DNA of 64,000 nucleotides, from NCBI GenBank assembly GCA_963710275.1, contig CAVPZS010000012.1, positions 186,001 to 250,000 of the forward strand, in the 5' to 3' direction. Below are positions 37,178 through 45,575 of the stretch, piece after piece. Under the pieces are notes generated by a model, which was given only the letters and a program-made list of their open reading frames with translations, was not told the DNA's origin and made no database searches. Within the stretch, counting starts at the first letter, position 1, and each line of letters begins with the position of its first letter. This stretch comes from Rhodoblastus sp963710275. GTDB taxonomy: Bacteria; Pseudomonadota; Alphaproteobacteria; Rhizobiales; Beijerinckiaceae. Both the position numbers and the translations under genes were made by a program.

Positions 37178-37943
37178 GCCTTGAAGCTCTCCGACGCGCG
37201 CTCGATCCGGAACGATCTGCGAAAAGGCGCGACCATCAGCAGGTCCAGACCGAGGACGAGCGCGACCACCAGCAGGATCCACGCGAGGGTTTCGGTCAGG
37301 TCGAGATTGGAGCGCGCGGCGGCGAGGCGGCCGCCTATGCCCGCGCCGCTGGCCATGACTTCGGACATGACGCAGACTTTCAGCGCCATTCCCAGCGCCG
37401 TCGCCGCCGCCGGCAGCAGATGCGACAGCATTTGCGGCGCGAGAATTTCGGTCATTTCCAGCCAGGCGGGCGCGGAAAATCCCGCGGACATTTCGTCGAG
37501 GTCGGGGTCTCGGGCGTCCAGGCCTTGCAGCGCGGCGACGAAGACGATCGGCAGGATCACCACGGCGACGGTGAAACCCGCGTCAAAACCGTTGGCGCCG
37601 AACCACAAGGCCGCCAGCACCAGCCAGGCTATGGGCGGCGTTCCCAGGAGGACGGTGGCGACCGGCCGGAGCGCCAGGCCGGCCGGCCGCCAGAAACCGC
37701 CCAGAAGCGCGAGCAGCAGGCCAAGCACACTGCCGCTCGCCCAGCCTGCGAGCGAATGGAGAAGAGTGGCCTTCAGGGCCAGTTGCGCTTCGCCCGACAG
37801 GAACAGGCGCAGCAACTCCCGCACGGCGAGATCGGGCCGCGGCAGCACCAGCGGGCCATATGCAGCGTGGAGCGCCGCCCAGACGCCGACAAGCGCAGCC
37901 AGGCCGGACACACTGGAAACGGCGCGGAAGAACTTGCCGCGCA
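37171..37943 (-). CDS. ABC transporter permease, SsuC/TauC type
   Basis: A 257-residue membrane protein with about six hydrophobic spans and the binding-protein-dependent transport motif near GLDARDPDLDEMSAGFSAPAW-type cytoplasmic loop 3 (EMS/EAA loop). It pairs with the following ATPase gene, which it overlaps by 7 bp, and it starts 2 bp after the binding-protein gene ends. The frame is uninterrupted. The family is clear; the transported compound is not visible. Confidence 0.9.
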
Positions 37944-37945
37944 TG

Positions 37946-38960
37946 TCAGAAGTCGAGGTAGAAATCATCCGCGGGCAGCTTTCCACCCAGGGATTGCGGC
38001 GCGATGTCGAGCAGGCTCCGGTAGAATATTTCCAGATCGGGTTTCGCTTCGCGCGCGGAAACGATGTCCATGTTGAAGCGGTCGATCGCGGCGGCGAAGA
38101 TCCTGGGATGCATCTGCATGGTCTTGCCGGCCAGCGCCGCGGCTTGGTCGTGGTTGGCAAGCGCCCAGGTCTTGGCCGCGGGCAAAGCCGTGCGCAGGGC
38201 GGCGATGATTTCCGGCGCCTCCTCGACAAGTCTGGCGTGGACGGCGAGACCGACCATCGGCATCCGCACGGCCTTGTTGTGTGCGGTCCATATGTCTTGC
38301 AGGCTGATGACGCGGGTGAGAAGTCCGCCCTTGCTGTCCAGCCATGAAAATCGCCATGGTCGCGGCGGGCTCCGCCAGGATCGCCGTCTGCACCTTGCCC
38401 GCCGCCAGCATTTGCGCTGACGCCATGTGGTCTTGAACATAGGACAGCTTCATGTCCTTGTCCGGGTCGACGCCCTCCATCCGGGCGCAGGCGCGGAAGA
38501 CCAGGTCGGGCATGTCGTTGTGGAAGAACCCCAGCACGTCCTTGCCGACAAGATCGTGGAAGGACTTTATGCCGGGGTCGGCGGTGACGACCGTCAGATG
38601 GCCCTGGCCAAGCGTGCACAGAAGTTTGATCGGCATGCCACGGTTGGCGAGATTGGCGGGCAGGTTGGTCGGCGTCGTGAACAGCAGCGTATGGCCGGAG
38701 ACAAGGCCGGCGCGAAGCTCGTCCGGATCGCGCCACAGGCGGAACGTGGCGCCGGGCGCGGACTGCGCGAGCGCGCCCGAATCGACGGCGCGCGCCAGCG
38801 TGATGGAGGCGCCGGTCGGCGCCGCCAGAATTTCCAGATTTTCCAGCGGATGCGCCGCGACCATGCCGCCGCTCGCCGCCGCGAGACCGGCGCCAGCGAA
38901 AGCCGAGAGCGCCTCTCGTCGAGACAAAGGGGGCGCGGCTTCGGGAATTTTGAGGGACAT
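37946..38960 (-). CDS. ABC transporter substrate-binding protein, NMT1/SsuA-like, frameshifted as assembled
   Basis: About 338 residues with an N-terminal export signal containing a twin-arginine-like SRREALSAFAGAGLAAASGG, then a periplasmic binding fold of the NMT1/SsuA kind (TTPTNLPANLANRGMPIKLL, PGIKSFHDLVGKDVLGFF). A base appears to be missing near 38342 (a T run on the minus strand); with it the protein continues FSWLDSKGGLLTRVISLQ to the stop. It is the first gene of this ABC operon and lies 29 bp downstream of the outer-membrane protein gene, so the four genes may be one transcript. Confidence 0.85.
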
Positions 38961-38989
38961 GGCTTGTTCCTTCGGCCTGCGTCGCCACA

Positions 38990-40176
38990 CTAGAACATCA
39001 GCCGTCCGGAAAGCGAAACCTGCCAGGACTGGCCGAGTTGCGGTCCATTGAGGTTTTGATAAATCGGGCCGCCTGCTTCCAGCGCCAGCGCGGACTTGGA
39101 ATAGCCCCAGAGCGCGCCGGAAAGCTCGATGCCGCCGAGCAGCGTGATGCGCTGGCCGCCGTAATAATTCGGGTTCATGTTTTGCGACATGGGCATGGCG
39201 GCGATCACCGGGTCGCTTCCATGAATATGGTCCTGCGTGCTGCCGACGACATGCAGGGTGGTGGTGATTCGGGAAAGACCGTGTAGCCGCCCCAGCCATG
39301 CAACTCGTGCAGGTCGCCAAAGCGATAGCCTTCGACGTTATTGTCCAGCGCCAAACGGCCTCGATAGCCGAGGCCCCAGGACCAGAGGTCGAGATGACCG
39401 GTGTAGGCGATGCTCGGCAGCAGATCGACGGTGCCGGTCCCGGTCTGCATGCCATAAGGCGCGCGCATGGCCATAATCATATTCATCGGGCTGAGCATGG
39501 TGATCTGGCGGGTCTGCGATCCTGTGGGCAGGCTCAGGTTAAGGCCGATGATCACGCGGTTAATCGGGTCTTGATAAAGCCTGTAGGATGCGCCGACCAT
39601 CGTGTCGCTGAGGCCTTCGGAGGTTCCGGAACTTGTGCCGAGATATTTCGCCGGGTTCGAGGGGGACATCATCGGCGAAGCGTATGTGGTCATGCTCATC
39701 GACTTTTCGACGTAGCCGGTCATCGCCATGATATTGATCGAATCGGTGACGCCATACATGACGTTGAACATGTGCATCTGCGTGTCCATCGAGTTCGGGA
39801 ACCACGCGCTCGGGGACCGACATGAGCATCATCTTGCCGCCCATGCCTTTCATCATCATGCGTCATGCCAGAAGGAACGGTCGTGGCGATGGTGGCGTCG
39901 GAAACCTTTTTGTCGCCGATGTAATTGCCCGCCATCCCCAGAGGTCGGGTTGTAATTGAGCATGAATTCCCCGGCGGGCGCCATCATCGCCCAGGTCAGG
40001 GTGGCTGGGGGCGGCGGCGCGCTATCGCTCATGACCGAGCCGTGATCCATCGTCGCCATCATCGGCATGGCGTCGCTGGCGTGGGCGACGACGGGCGCCA
40101 ATATGCCGGCGGCGATTGCCAAGCGCAGGGCGCGGCGCGCCACGGCGCCGAGGAGGAGATCGTGGAAAGTTTTCAT
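38990..40176 (-). CDS. Outer-membrane channel-like protein (phenol MetA-pathway family), frameshifted as assembled
   Basis: About 395 residues with a signal peptide (ALRLAIAAGILAPVVAHA) and an unusually Met-rich mature N-terminal part. Alternating beta-strand-like segments follow and it ends GQSWQVSLSGRLMF; the terminal Phe is typical of beta-barrels. The segments TGSQTRQITMLSPMNMIMAM and GHLDLWSWGLGYRGRLALD resemble the MetA-pathway-of-phenol-degradation transporter family. Four indels (near 39935, 39860, 39792 and 39260) break the frame. It could be the outer-membrane gate for aromatic substrates, paired with the ABC importer downstream. The Met-rich part might alternatively bind metal. Confidence 0.7.
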
Positions 40177-40552
40177 CTTGGCCTCTCGTAATGTCGGCGC
40201 CTCCCCGGCATCGGTGGAGCGCAATTTTCACTTGGGTTTCGGCTGAACGCCAGAAGTCCTTCGACGGCCTGGCCGAACGTCGGCTCGAATCCATCATCCG
40301 TGATTGCTGATCATTACGATATGTAATGTGATTACATGCAATAGCCGACTGTAGAAAAAGCAATGATGAAATGAATCGTTGGTGTTGGTTGTATTTTTAC
40401 AACATATAAGTTGGCAACATATTGTGCAGCTTGCTCAAAATTGGAGCGCGCGCCTGAAATCCGGCGCACGGATGAAAAAAATCGGCCTTGACGATGTGAC
40501 TTGTTGCGATCCCGCCTCGCAGCCTGCTCGTCTGGCTTTCAGCGCCGCTCGC
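40177..40552. other. 376-bp non-coding gap, AT-richer than surroundings
   Basis: No convincing gene. The middle (about 40310-40430) is clearly AT-rich and holds the palindrome at 40321-40337 and a small hairpin, GTTGTA-TTTT-TACAAC (40384-40403 region). This is the probable promoter and operator region for the minus-strand outer-membrane/ABC operon. No terminator for the acyl-CoA dehydrogenase gene was evident. Confidence 0.6.
40321..40337. promoter_or_regulatory. Palindromic operator candidate
   Basis: ATGTAATGTGATTACAT: perfect 7-bp arms around GTG, 145 bp upstream of the outer-membrane protein start. It looks like a dimeric repressor site (GntR- or MarR-like size), but I see no second copy. 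Confidence 0.45.
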
Positions 40553-42334
40553 CTATGCCGAAAACCCCGAAAACCCTGCCGCAGGCAGGCTGTCGGCGCT
40601 CTTGACGACCACGCGCGCCAGCGACGGCGCCATGACCGCGATATTCTCGGCATAGAACTGCGCCAAGGCGAGGGCCTCGGCGAGGACGGGATCATTCGCG
40701 CCGGTCTTTTGCAGGCGCAGGGCCGCCGCCGCGCCCTTGGCGAGCCAGGCGCCGCCCGCGACCGTGCCGAACAATCTGAGATAAGGCGTCGCCACCGCCA
40801 GCAGTTCCTCCGTCGTGCGCTCCTTTTGCGCCAGCCAATGGGTGGCGCCTTCCAGCGCCTCGACCGCCTCGTTGACGATCCCGCCCAGCGCTCCCAGCTC
40901 CGGCAAGGATTCCGCATCACGGGCAAGCTGCCTGAAGCCGGCGATGGTTTCCCCGGCGACGGTCGAACCGGCTCGCAAAATCTTGCGCGTGACGAGATCG
41001 ATGCCCTGGATGCCGTTGGTTCCCTCATAGATCGGCGCGATGCGGGCGTCGCGGTAATGCTGCGCCGCGCCGGTTTCCTCGATGAACCCCATGCCGCCGT
41101 GGACTTGCACATTGAGCGACGCGACCTCGACGCCGATGTCGGTGCAGAAGGCCTTGGTGACCGGCGTCAGCAGCCCCGCCAGTTCATCCGCCTTGGCGCG
41201 CGCTTGCGGGTCTGCCGCGTGGTGCGCCAGATCGATGGCGCGCGCCGCATTATAGGCGATGGCGCGCGCGGCGGCTGTCAGCGCCTTCATCGTCATCAGG
41301 TTGCGGCGCACGTCCGGATGCTCGACGATCAGGCTGGAGCCCGTCGCGCCGGCGGCTCGGCCTTGCCGGCGGGTCTGGGCATAGGCAATCGCCTGCTGGC
41401 AGGCGCGCTCGGCGATGGAGACGCCTTGCAGGCCGGTGAACAGCCGCGCCTTGTTCATCATCGTGAACATGCAGTTCAGACCGCGGTTCGCCTCACCGAC
41501 CAGCCAGCCCACGGCGCCGCCCTTGTCGCCGAACGCCATGGTGCAGGTCGGGCTGGCGTGGATGCCCAGCTTGTGTTCGACGCCGGCGCAGACGAGGTCA
41601 TTGCGCGCGCCGAGCGATCCGTCCGCTTTGACCAGGAATTTCGGAACGGCGAACAGCGAAATGCCCTTGGTTCCCGGAGGCGCGTCAGGCAGCCGCGCCA
41701 GCACGAGATGGACGATGTTTTCGGCGAGGCTGTGCTCGCCGTAGGTGATGAAAATCTTCTGGCCGGTGATGCGATAGCTGCCGTCGCCCGCTGGGACAGC
41801 CTTCGCGCGCAAGGCGCCGAGATCGGAGCCGGCCTGCGGCTCGGTCAGGTTCATGGTCGCCGTCCAGGCGCCTTCGACCATTTTTGCGAGATAGGTTTGC
41901 TTGACCGCGTCGTCGGCGTGGAGAAGCAGCGTGTCCGCCGCGCCCATGGTCAGCGTCGGCAAGGTCGCAAAACCCATGCAGGCGCTGGCCCACATTTCCA
42001 TGCAGGCGGTGGCGAGGCGGATCGGCAGGCCCATGCCGCCCCATTCCGCGGGCAGGTCGACGCCGTTCCAGCCGGCGGCGGTCCAGTCGCGGTAGAGTTC
42101 GACGAAACCGTCCGGCTGCGTCACCACGCCATTGTCCCAGCGGGCGCCGATCTTGTCGCCGGACCGGTTGAGCGGCGCGACGCGCTCGCGCGCGAATTTC
42201 GCGGCCTCGTCCAATATGCTGGCGACGTCGTCCGGGCTGAGTTCGCCATGCGATCCCGCGGCGAGATCGTCGGCGAAATCGGCGATATGGTCGAGGGTGA
42301 ACCGCATCGCTGCGGTCGGCGCTGAATAGTCCAT
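40553..42334 (-). CDS. Acyl-CoA dehydrogenase (long form, about 590 residues)
   Basis: A 593-residue FAD acyl-CoA dehydrogenase of the longer type with a C-terminal extension beyond the normal 380 residues. Motifs: MNLTEPQAGSDLGALRAKA, ITGQKIFITYGEH, and the catalytic Glu in PIYEGTNGIQGID near residue 425. The ATG at 42334 has an AGGAG site. It is the last gene of the minus-strand transport-catabolism operon. In a hydroxycinnamate pathway it would oxidise saturated phenylpropanoyl-CoA to the cinnamoyl-CoA. That role is inferred from the neighbours. Confidence 0.93.
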   Translation of the reverse strand: MDYSAPTAAMRFTLDHIADFADDLAAGSHGELSPDDVASILDEAAKFARERVAPLNRSGDKIGARWDNGVVTQPDGFVELYRDWTAAGWNGVDLPAEWGGMGLPIRLATACMEMWASACMGFATLPTLTMGAADTLLLHADDAVKQTYLAKMVEGAWTATMNLTEPQAGSDLGALRAKAVPAGDGSYRITGQKIFITYGEHSLAENIVHLVLARLPDAPPGTKGISLFAVPKFLVKADGSLGARNDLVCAGVEHKLGIHASPTCTMAFGDKGGAVGWLVGEANRGLNCMFTMMNKARLFTGLQGVSIAERACQQAIAYAQTRRQGRAAGATGSSLIVEHPDVRRNLMTMKALTAAARAIAYNAARAIDLAHHAADPQARAKADELAGLLTPVTKAFCTDIGVEVASLNVQVHGGMGFIEETGAAQHYRDARIAPIYEGTNGIQGIDLVTRKILRAGSTVAGETIAGFRQLARDAESLPELGALGGIVNEAVEALEGATHWLAQKERTTEELLAVATPYLRLFGTVAGGAWLAKGAAAALRLQKTGANDPVLAEALALAQFYAENIAVMAPSLARVVVKSADSLPAAGFSGFSA

Positions 42335-42372
42335 GACAGTCTCCTGAAGGGCGGGGCTGCAGAGCACGCCGA

Positions 42373-43134
42373 CTAGCGCGGCGGCAGCCGAAGGGCGCCG
42401 TCGAGGCGGATGACTTCGCCGTTGAGCGCGAGGTTGCGCACGCAGGTCAGCACGAGATCGGCGAATTCCGCGGGCAGGCCGAGGCGTTTCGGAAAGGGGA
42501 TCGAGGCGCCGAGGCTCGCCTGCGCCTCCGCGGGGAGATTTTGCAGCAGCGGCGTCAGGAACAGGCCCGGCGCGATGGCCAGCACGCGAATGCCGAATTG
42601 CGCCAGTTCGCGCGCGGCGGGAAGCGTCATCGAGACGATGCCGCCCTTGGACGCGGCATAGGCGGCCTGTCCGATCTGCCCTTCGTAGGCGGCGACGGAA
42701 GCGGTGGAGATCACCACGCCGCGTTCCCCGTCCGCGAGGGGTTCGAGTTTCGCCATTTCCGCCGCGGCGAGCCGGAGCATGTTGAAGGAGCCGATCAGGT
42801 TGACCTTGATCACGCGCTCGAAAGCCTCGAGCCCGTGCGGGCCTTCCTTGCCGAGGATGCGCCGGGCCACGCCAATGCCGGCGCAGTTGACCAGGATGCG
42901 CGCGGGACCATGCGCCTCCGCAGCCTTGGCCAGGGCGGCGACGGCCTGCTCTTCGCTGGTGACGTCGCAGGCGAGACCCAGTCCGCCGATACGCTGGGCC
43001 ACGGCTTTCGCCGCGTCGGCATTGACGTCGAGCGCCGTCACTTTAGCGCCGGCCTTGGCGAGCAGTTCCGCGACCGCGGCGCCCAGTCCGGAGCCGCCGC
43101 CGGTGACGATTGCGGCCTGTCCATTTGCGTCCAT
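42373..43134 (-). CDS. SDR family 3-hydroxyacyl-CoA dehydrogenase
   Basis: A 253-residue short-chain dehydrogenase with TGGGSGLG cofactor binding, NCAG, the catalytic Ser in ISTASVAAYEG and the Tyr-Lys pair in AAYAASKGG. The closest general resemblance is to type II 3-hydroxyacyl-CoA dehydrogenases. In this operon it should oxidise the 3-hydroxy-3-arylpropanoyl-CoA made by the hydratase into the 3-keto ester. It lies between the amidohydrolase and acyl-CoA dehydrogenase genes with short gaps. Confidence 0.93.
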   Translation of the reverse strand: MDANGQAAIVTGGGSGLGAAVAELLAKAGAKVTALDVNADAAKAVAQRIGGLGLACDVTSEEQAVAALAKAAEAHGPARILVNCAGIGVARRILGKEGPHGLEAFERVIKVNLIGSFNMLRLAAAEMAKLEPLADGERGVVISTASVAAYEGQIGQAAYAASKGGIVSMTLPAARELAQFGIRVLAIAPGLFLTPLLQNLPAEAQASLGASIPFPKRLGLPAEFADLVLTCVRNLALNGEVIRLDGALRLPPR

Positions 43135-43147
43135 GAGAGAGGTCCCT

Positions 43148-44011
43148 TCAGGCGAGATTGAGCGCGCGGATGGCGTTCTGTTTCAGGATGAGGTCGTGCA
43201 CTTCCGGCTTGAAGCCGGCGGCCTTGAATTCGGTGATCCAGCGGTCGGGCTGGATCAGCGGGAAATCCGAACCGAACAGCATTTTGTGCTTCAGCTGGCC
43301 ATTGGCGTATTGCACCACCTGCGGCGGGAAATATTTCGGCATCCAGCCCGACAGGTCGATGTAGACATTGGGCTTGTGCAGGGCGATCGACAGCGCCTCG
43401 TCCGTCCAGGGCCAGGAGGGATGGGCGATGATCAGGGTCATGTCGGGGAAGTCCGCGGCCACGTCGTCGAGGTGGATCGGCTGCGAATATTTCAGCCGCA
43501 ATCCGCCGCCGCCGCGCATGCCGGTGCCGATGCCCGAATGGCCGCTGTGGAAGATCGCGGGCAGCTTGTGTTCGGCGATCAGCTCGTAAAGCTTGTAGGC
43601 CATCCGGTCATTGGGGAAGAAGCCCTGGCAGGTCGGGTGGAACTTGAAGCCCTTCACGATTCCGCCTTCGATCAGTTCGCGCGCCTCGCGCACGCCCATG
43701 ATCCCCTTGTGCGGATCGATGCTGGCGAAGGCGGTCATGATGTCGGCGTTGTCGCGGGCGGCTTCGGCGATCTCGTCGTTGGGGATGCGGCGATTGCCGA
43801 TCTCGAACTCCGAGTCCACCGTGAACATGATGAAGCCGATCTTCCGCTCGCGGTAATAGGCGATGGTCTCGGCGATGGTCGGGCGCTTGCCGGCCTTGAA
43901 ATATTTGCTCGCCGCCGCGTCATAGGGCTCCCAGAAGGCGTCCATCGGCTGGCGGCAGGACACTTCCGCATGGGTGTGCACGTCGATGGCGACGAGTTCG
44001 TCGATCTTCAT
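43148..44011 (-). CDS. Amidohydrolase family protein, candidate 3-ketoacyl-CoA hydrolase
   Basis: A 287-residue member of the amidohydrolase superfamily (ACMSD-like branch). Metal ligands are visible as the HxH pair in DVHTHAE, His in IFHSGHSG, His in IIAHPSWPW and Asp in LFGSDFPLI. An AGGAG site precedes ATG 44011. It is framed by the hydratase, SDR and acyl-CoA dehydrogenase genes and no thiolase is present. As I recall, the phenylpropanoid (phd) cluster of Corynebacterium glutamicum uses an amidohydrolase to cleave the aryl-3-ketoacyl-CoA. This gene could do the same, giving an aromatic acid and acetyl-CoA. Confidence 0.88.
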   Translation of the reverse strand: MKIDELVAIDVHTHAEVSCRQPMDAFWEPYDAAASKYFKAGKRPTIAETIAYYRERKIGFIMFTVDSEFEIGNRRIPNDEIAEAARDNADIMTAFASIDPHKGIMGVREARELIEGGIVKGFKFHPTCQGFFPNDRMAYKLYELIAEHKLPAIFHSGHSGIGTGMRGGGGLRLKYSQPIHLDDVAADFPDMTLIIAHPSWPWTDEALSIALHKPNVYIDLSGWMPKYFPPQVVQYANGQLKHKMLFGSDFPLIQPDRWITEFKAAGFKPEVHDLILKQNAIRALNLA

Positions 44012-44040
44012 GTTGCTGCTCCTCAAGATTTATGCAGGGC

Positions 44041-44829
44041 TTATTTATGAATGACCTTGGCGGCGCGCTTCTCCAGGAAGTCGCGCAGGCGCTGCTTGGC
44101 TTCGGGCGCGGTCTCCGCGACCGCGGCCATCAGGCTTTCGGTGAAGAAGCCGGTCTGCGGATCGCTTTCGGCGATGCGGGGCAGGGCGTGGATGACGGCG
44201 AAGTTCGACATGGGCGCATTGCTTGCGGCCTTTTTCGCCAGCTCGACGGCCTTGGCGAGCCCCTCGCCCTTCTCGACCAGGAACTGGCTGATGCCGATGG
44301 CCTGGCCTTCTTCGGCGGAATAGGTGTGGCCGGTCAGCATCATCGTCTGCACCCGCGGCACGCCGATCAGGCGGGGAATGCGCACCGAGCCGCCGCCGCC
44401 GAGGAAGATGCCGCGCTGGCCCTCGGGAAGGCCATAATAGGCGGATTTTTCCGCCACGCGAATATGGGTGGAGGCGGCAAGCTCCAGTCCGCCGCCGACG
44501 CAGGCGCCGTGCAGGACGGAGATCACGGGAACGCGCCCGAACTGGATCTCCTGGAAGGCGCGATGCCACATCTGCGAATGCATGATGCCGAGATAAAGGT
44601 CGGAGGCGTCGACCACTTCGCCAAGATCAAGGCCGGCGCAGAAATGATCGCCCTCGCCATGCAGCACGATGGCGCCGACGCCTTCGGGAACCTGCGAAAA
44701 TACGCTGCGCAAGCCGCGCACGCTGTCGTCGTCCAGCGCGTTGCGCTTTTCCTGGCGCGCCAGGGTGACGATGCCGATATCGCCGTCGCGGCGGAATTTT
44801 ATGGTGGGGGGCAGAGAAAGTTCTGACAT
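44041..44829 (-). CDS. Enoyl-CoA hydratase/isomerase (crotonase)
   Basis: A 262-residue crotonase-fold enzyme. The oxyanion-hole stretches are GDHFCAGLDLGEV and LHGACVGGGLELAAS, and the active-site helix region reads GLPEGQRGIFLGGGGS, with one Glu. In context it should hydrate hydroxycinnamoyl-CoA. Non-oxidative Ech enzymes also perform a retro-aldol cleavage to the aldehyde, but the presence of the SDR and amidohydrolase argues for simple hydration here. It follows the ABC transporter genes by 23 bp on the minus strand with a good GAGGAG site. Confidence 0.93.
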   Translation of the reverse strand: MSELSLPPTIKFRRDGDIGIVTLARQEKRNALDDDSVRGLRSVFSQVPEGVGAIVLHGEGDHFCAGLDLGEVVDASDLYLGIMHSQMWHRAFQEIQFGRVPVISVLHGACVGGGLELAASTHIRVAEKSAYYGLPEGQRGIFLGGGGSVRIPRLIGVPRVQTMMLTGHTYSAEEGQAIGISQFLVEKGEGLAKAVELAKKAASNAPMSNFAVIHALPRIAESDPQTGFFTESLMAAVAETAPEAKQRLRDFLEKRAAKVIHK

Positions 44830-44852
44830 GCGTCGCTCCTCGATCTTGAAAT

Positions 44853-45575
44853 TCAGTGCTGGCCGCCAAGGCCGAGATAGCCCTCGATGACCCGCGGATC
44901 CCGGGCCAGTTCGGCGGCCTTGCCGTGCATCTTGATTTCGCCCAGCTCCATCAGATAGGCGTAGTCGGCGAATTGCAGCGCCGCGCGGGCGTTCTGCTCG
45001 ACCAGCAGGATGGAGACGCCGGTTTCGCGCAATTCGGCCAGGATATGGAAGATTTCCTTGACGATGCGCGGCGCGAGGCCAAGGCTCGGCTCGTCGAGCA
45101 TCAGCACGCGCGGCCGCGCCATCAGCGCGCGGCCGATCGCCAGCATCTGGCGCTCGCCGCCCGACATGGTCCCGGCGGCTTGCGAAAAACGCTCCTGCAG
45201 GCGCGGAAAGCGCGCGAACACCTTCTCCAGCTCCTCTTTCGCCGTCTTCGCGCCGCGCTTGTAGGCGCCGAGGCGCAGATTGTCGCCAACCGACATGCTG
45301 GCGAACAGCTCGCGCTTTTCCGGCACGAGGCTCAGGCCGTCGCCGACGCGGTCCTCGACCGAACGGTCCTTCATCGTCCGGCCGTCGAGCGCGATGTCGC
45401 CGGTCGATGGCAGCACGCCCATGATGGCGTTGAGCAGGGTCGACTTGCCCGCGCCATTGGCGCCGATGACGGTGACGGCGGCGCCCGGGGCTATTTCCAG
45501 GGAGACGTCGCGGACGGCCTCGACCTTGCCGTAGCTGACATGAAGCGAGGACACTTTCAGGATCGGCCCGCTCAT
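44853..45575 (-). CDS. LIV-type ABC transporter ATP-binding protein (LivF-like)
   Basis: A 240-residue ATPase with Walker A GANGAGKST, signature MSGGERQMLAIG, Walker B LMLDEPSLGL and H-loop LLVEQNA. It overlaps the end of the preceding fused permease-ATPase gene by 4 bp, so all transporter subunits are translationally coupled. It belongs to the second of three LIV systems in the window and is cotranscribed with the hydroxycinnamate catabolic genes. Confidence 0.93.
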   Translation of the reverse strand: MSGPILKVSSLHVSYGKVEAVRDVSLEIAPGAAVTVIGANGAGKSTLLNAIMGVLPSTGDIALDGRTMKDRSVEDRVGDGLSLVPEKRELFASMSVGDNLRLGAYKRGAKTAKEELEKVFARFPRLQERFSQAAGTMSGGERQMLAIGRALMARPRVLMLDEPSLGLAPRIVKEIFHILAELRETGVSILLVEQNARAALQFADYAYLMELGEIKMHGKAAELARDPRVIEGYLGLGGQH

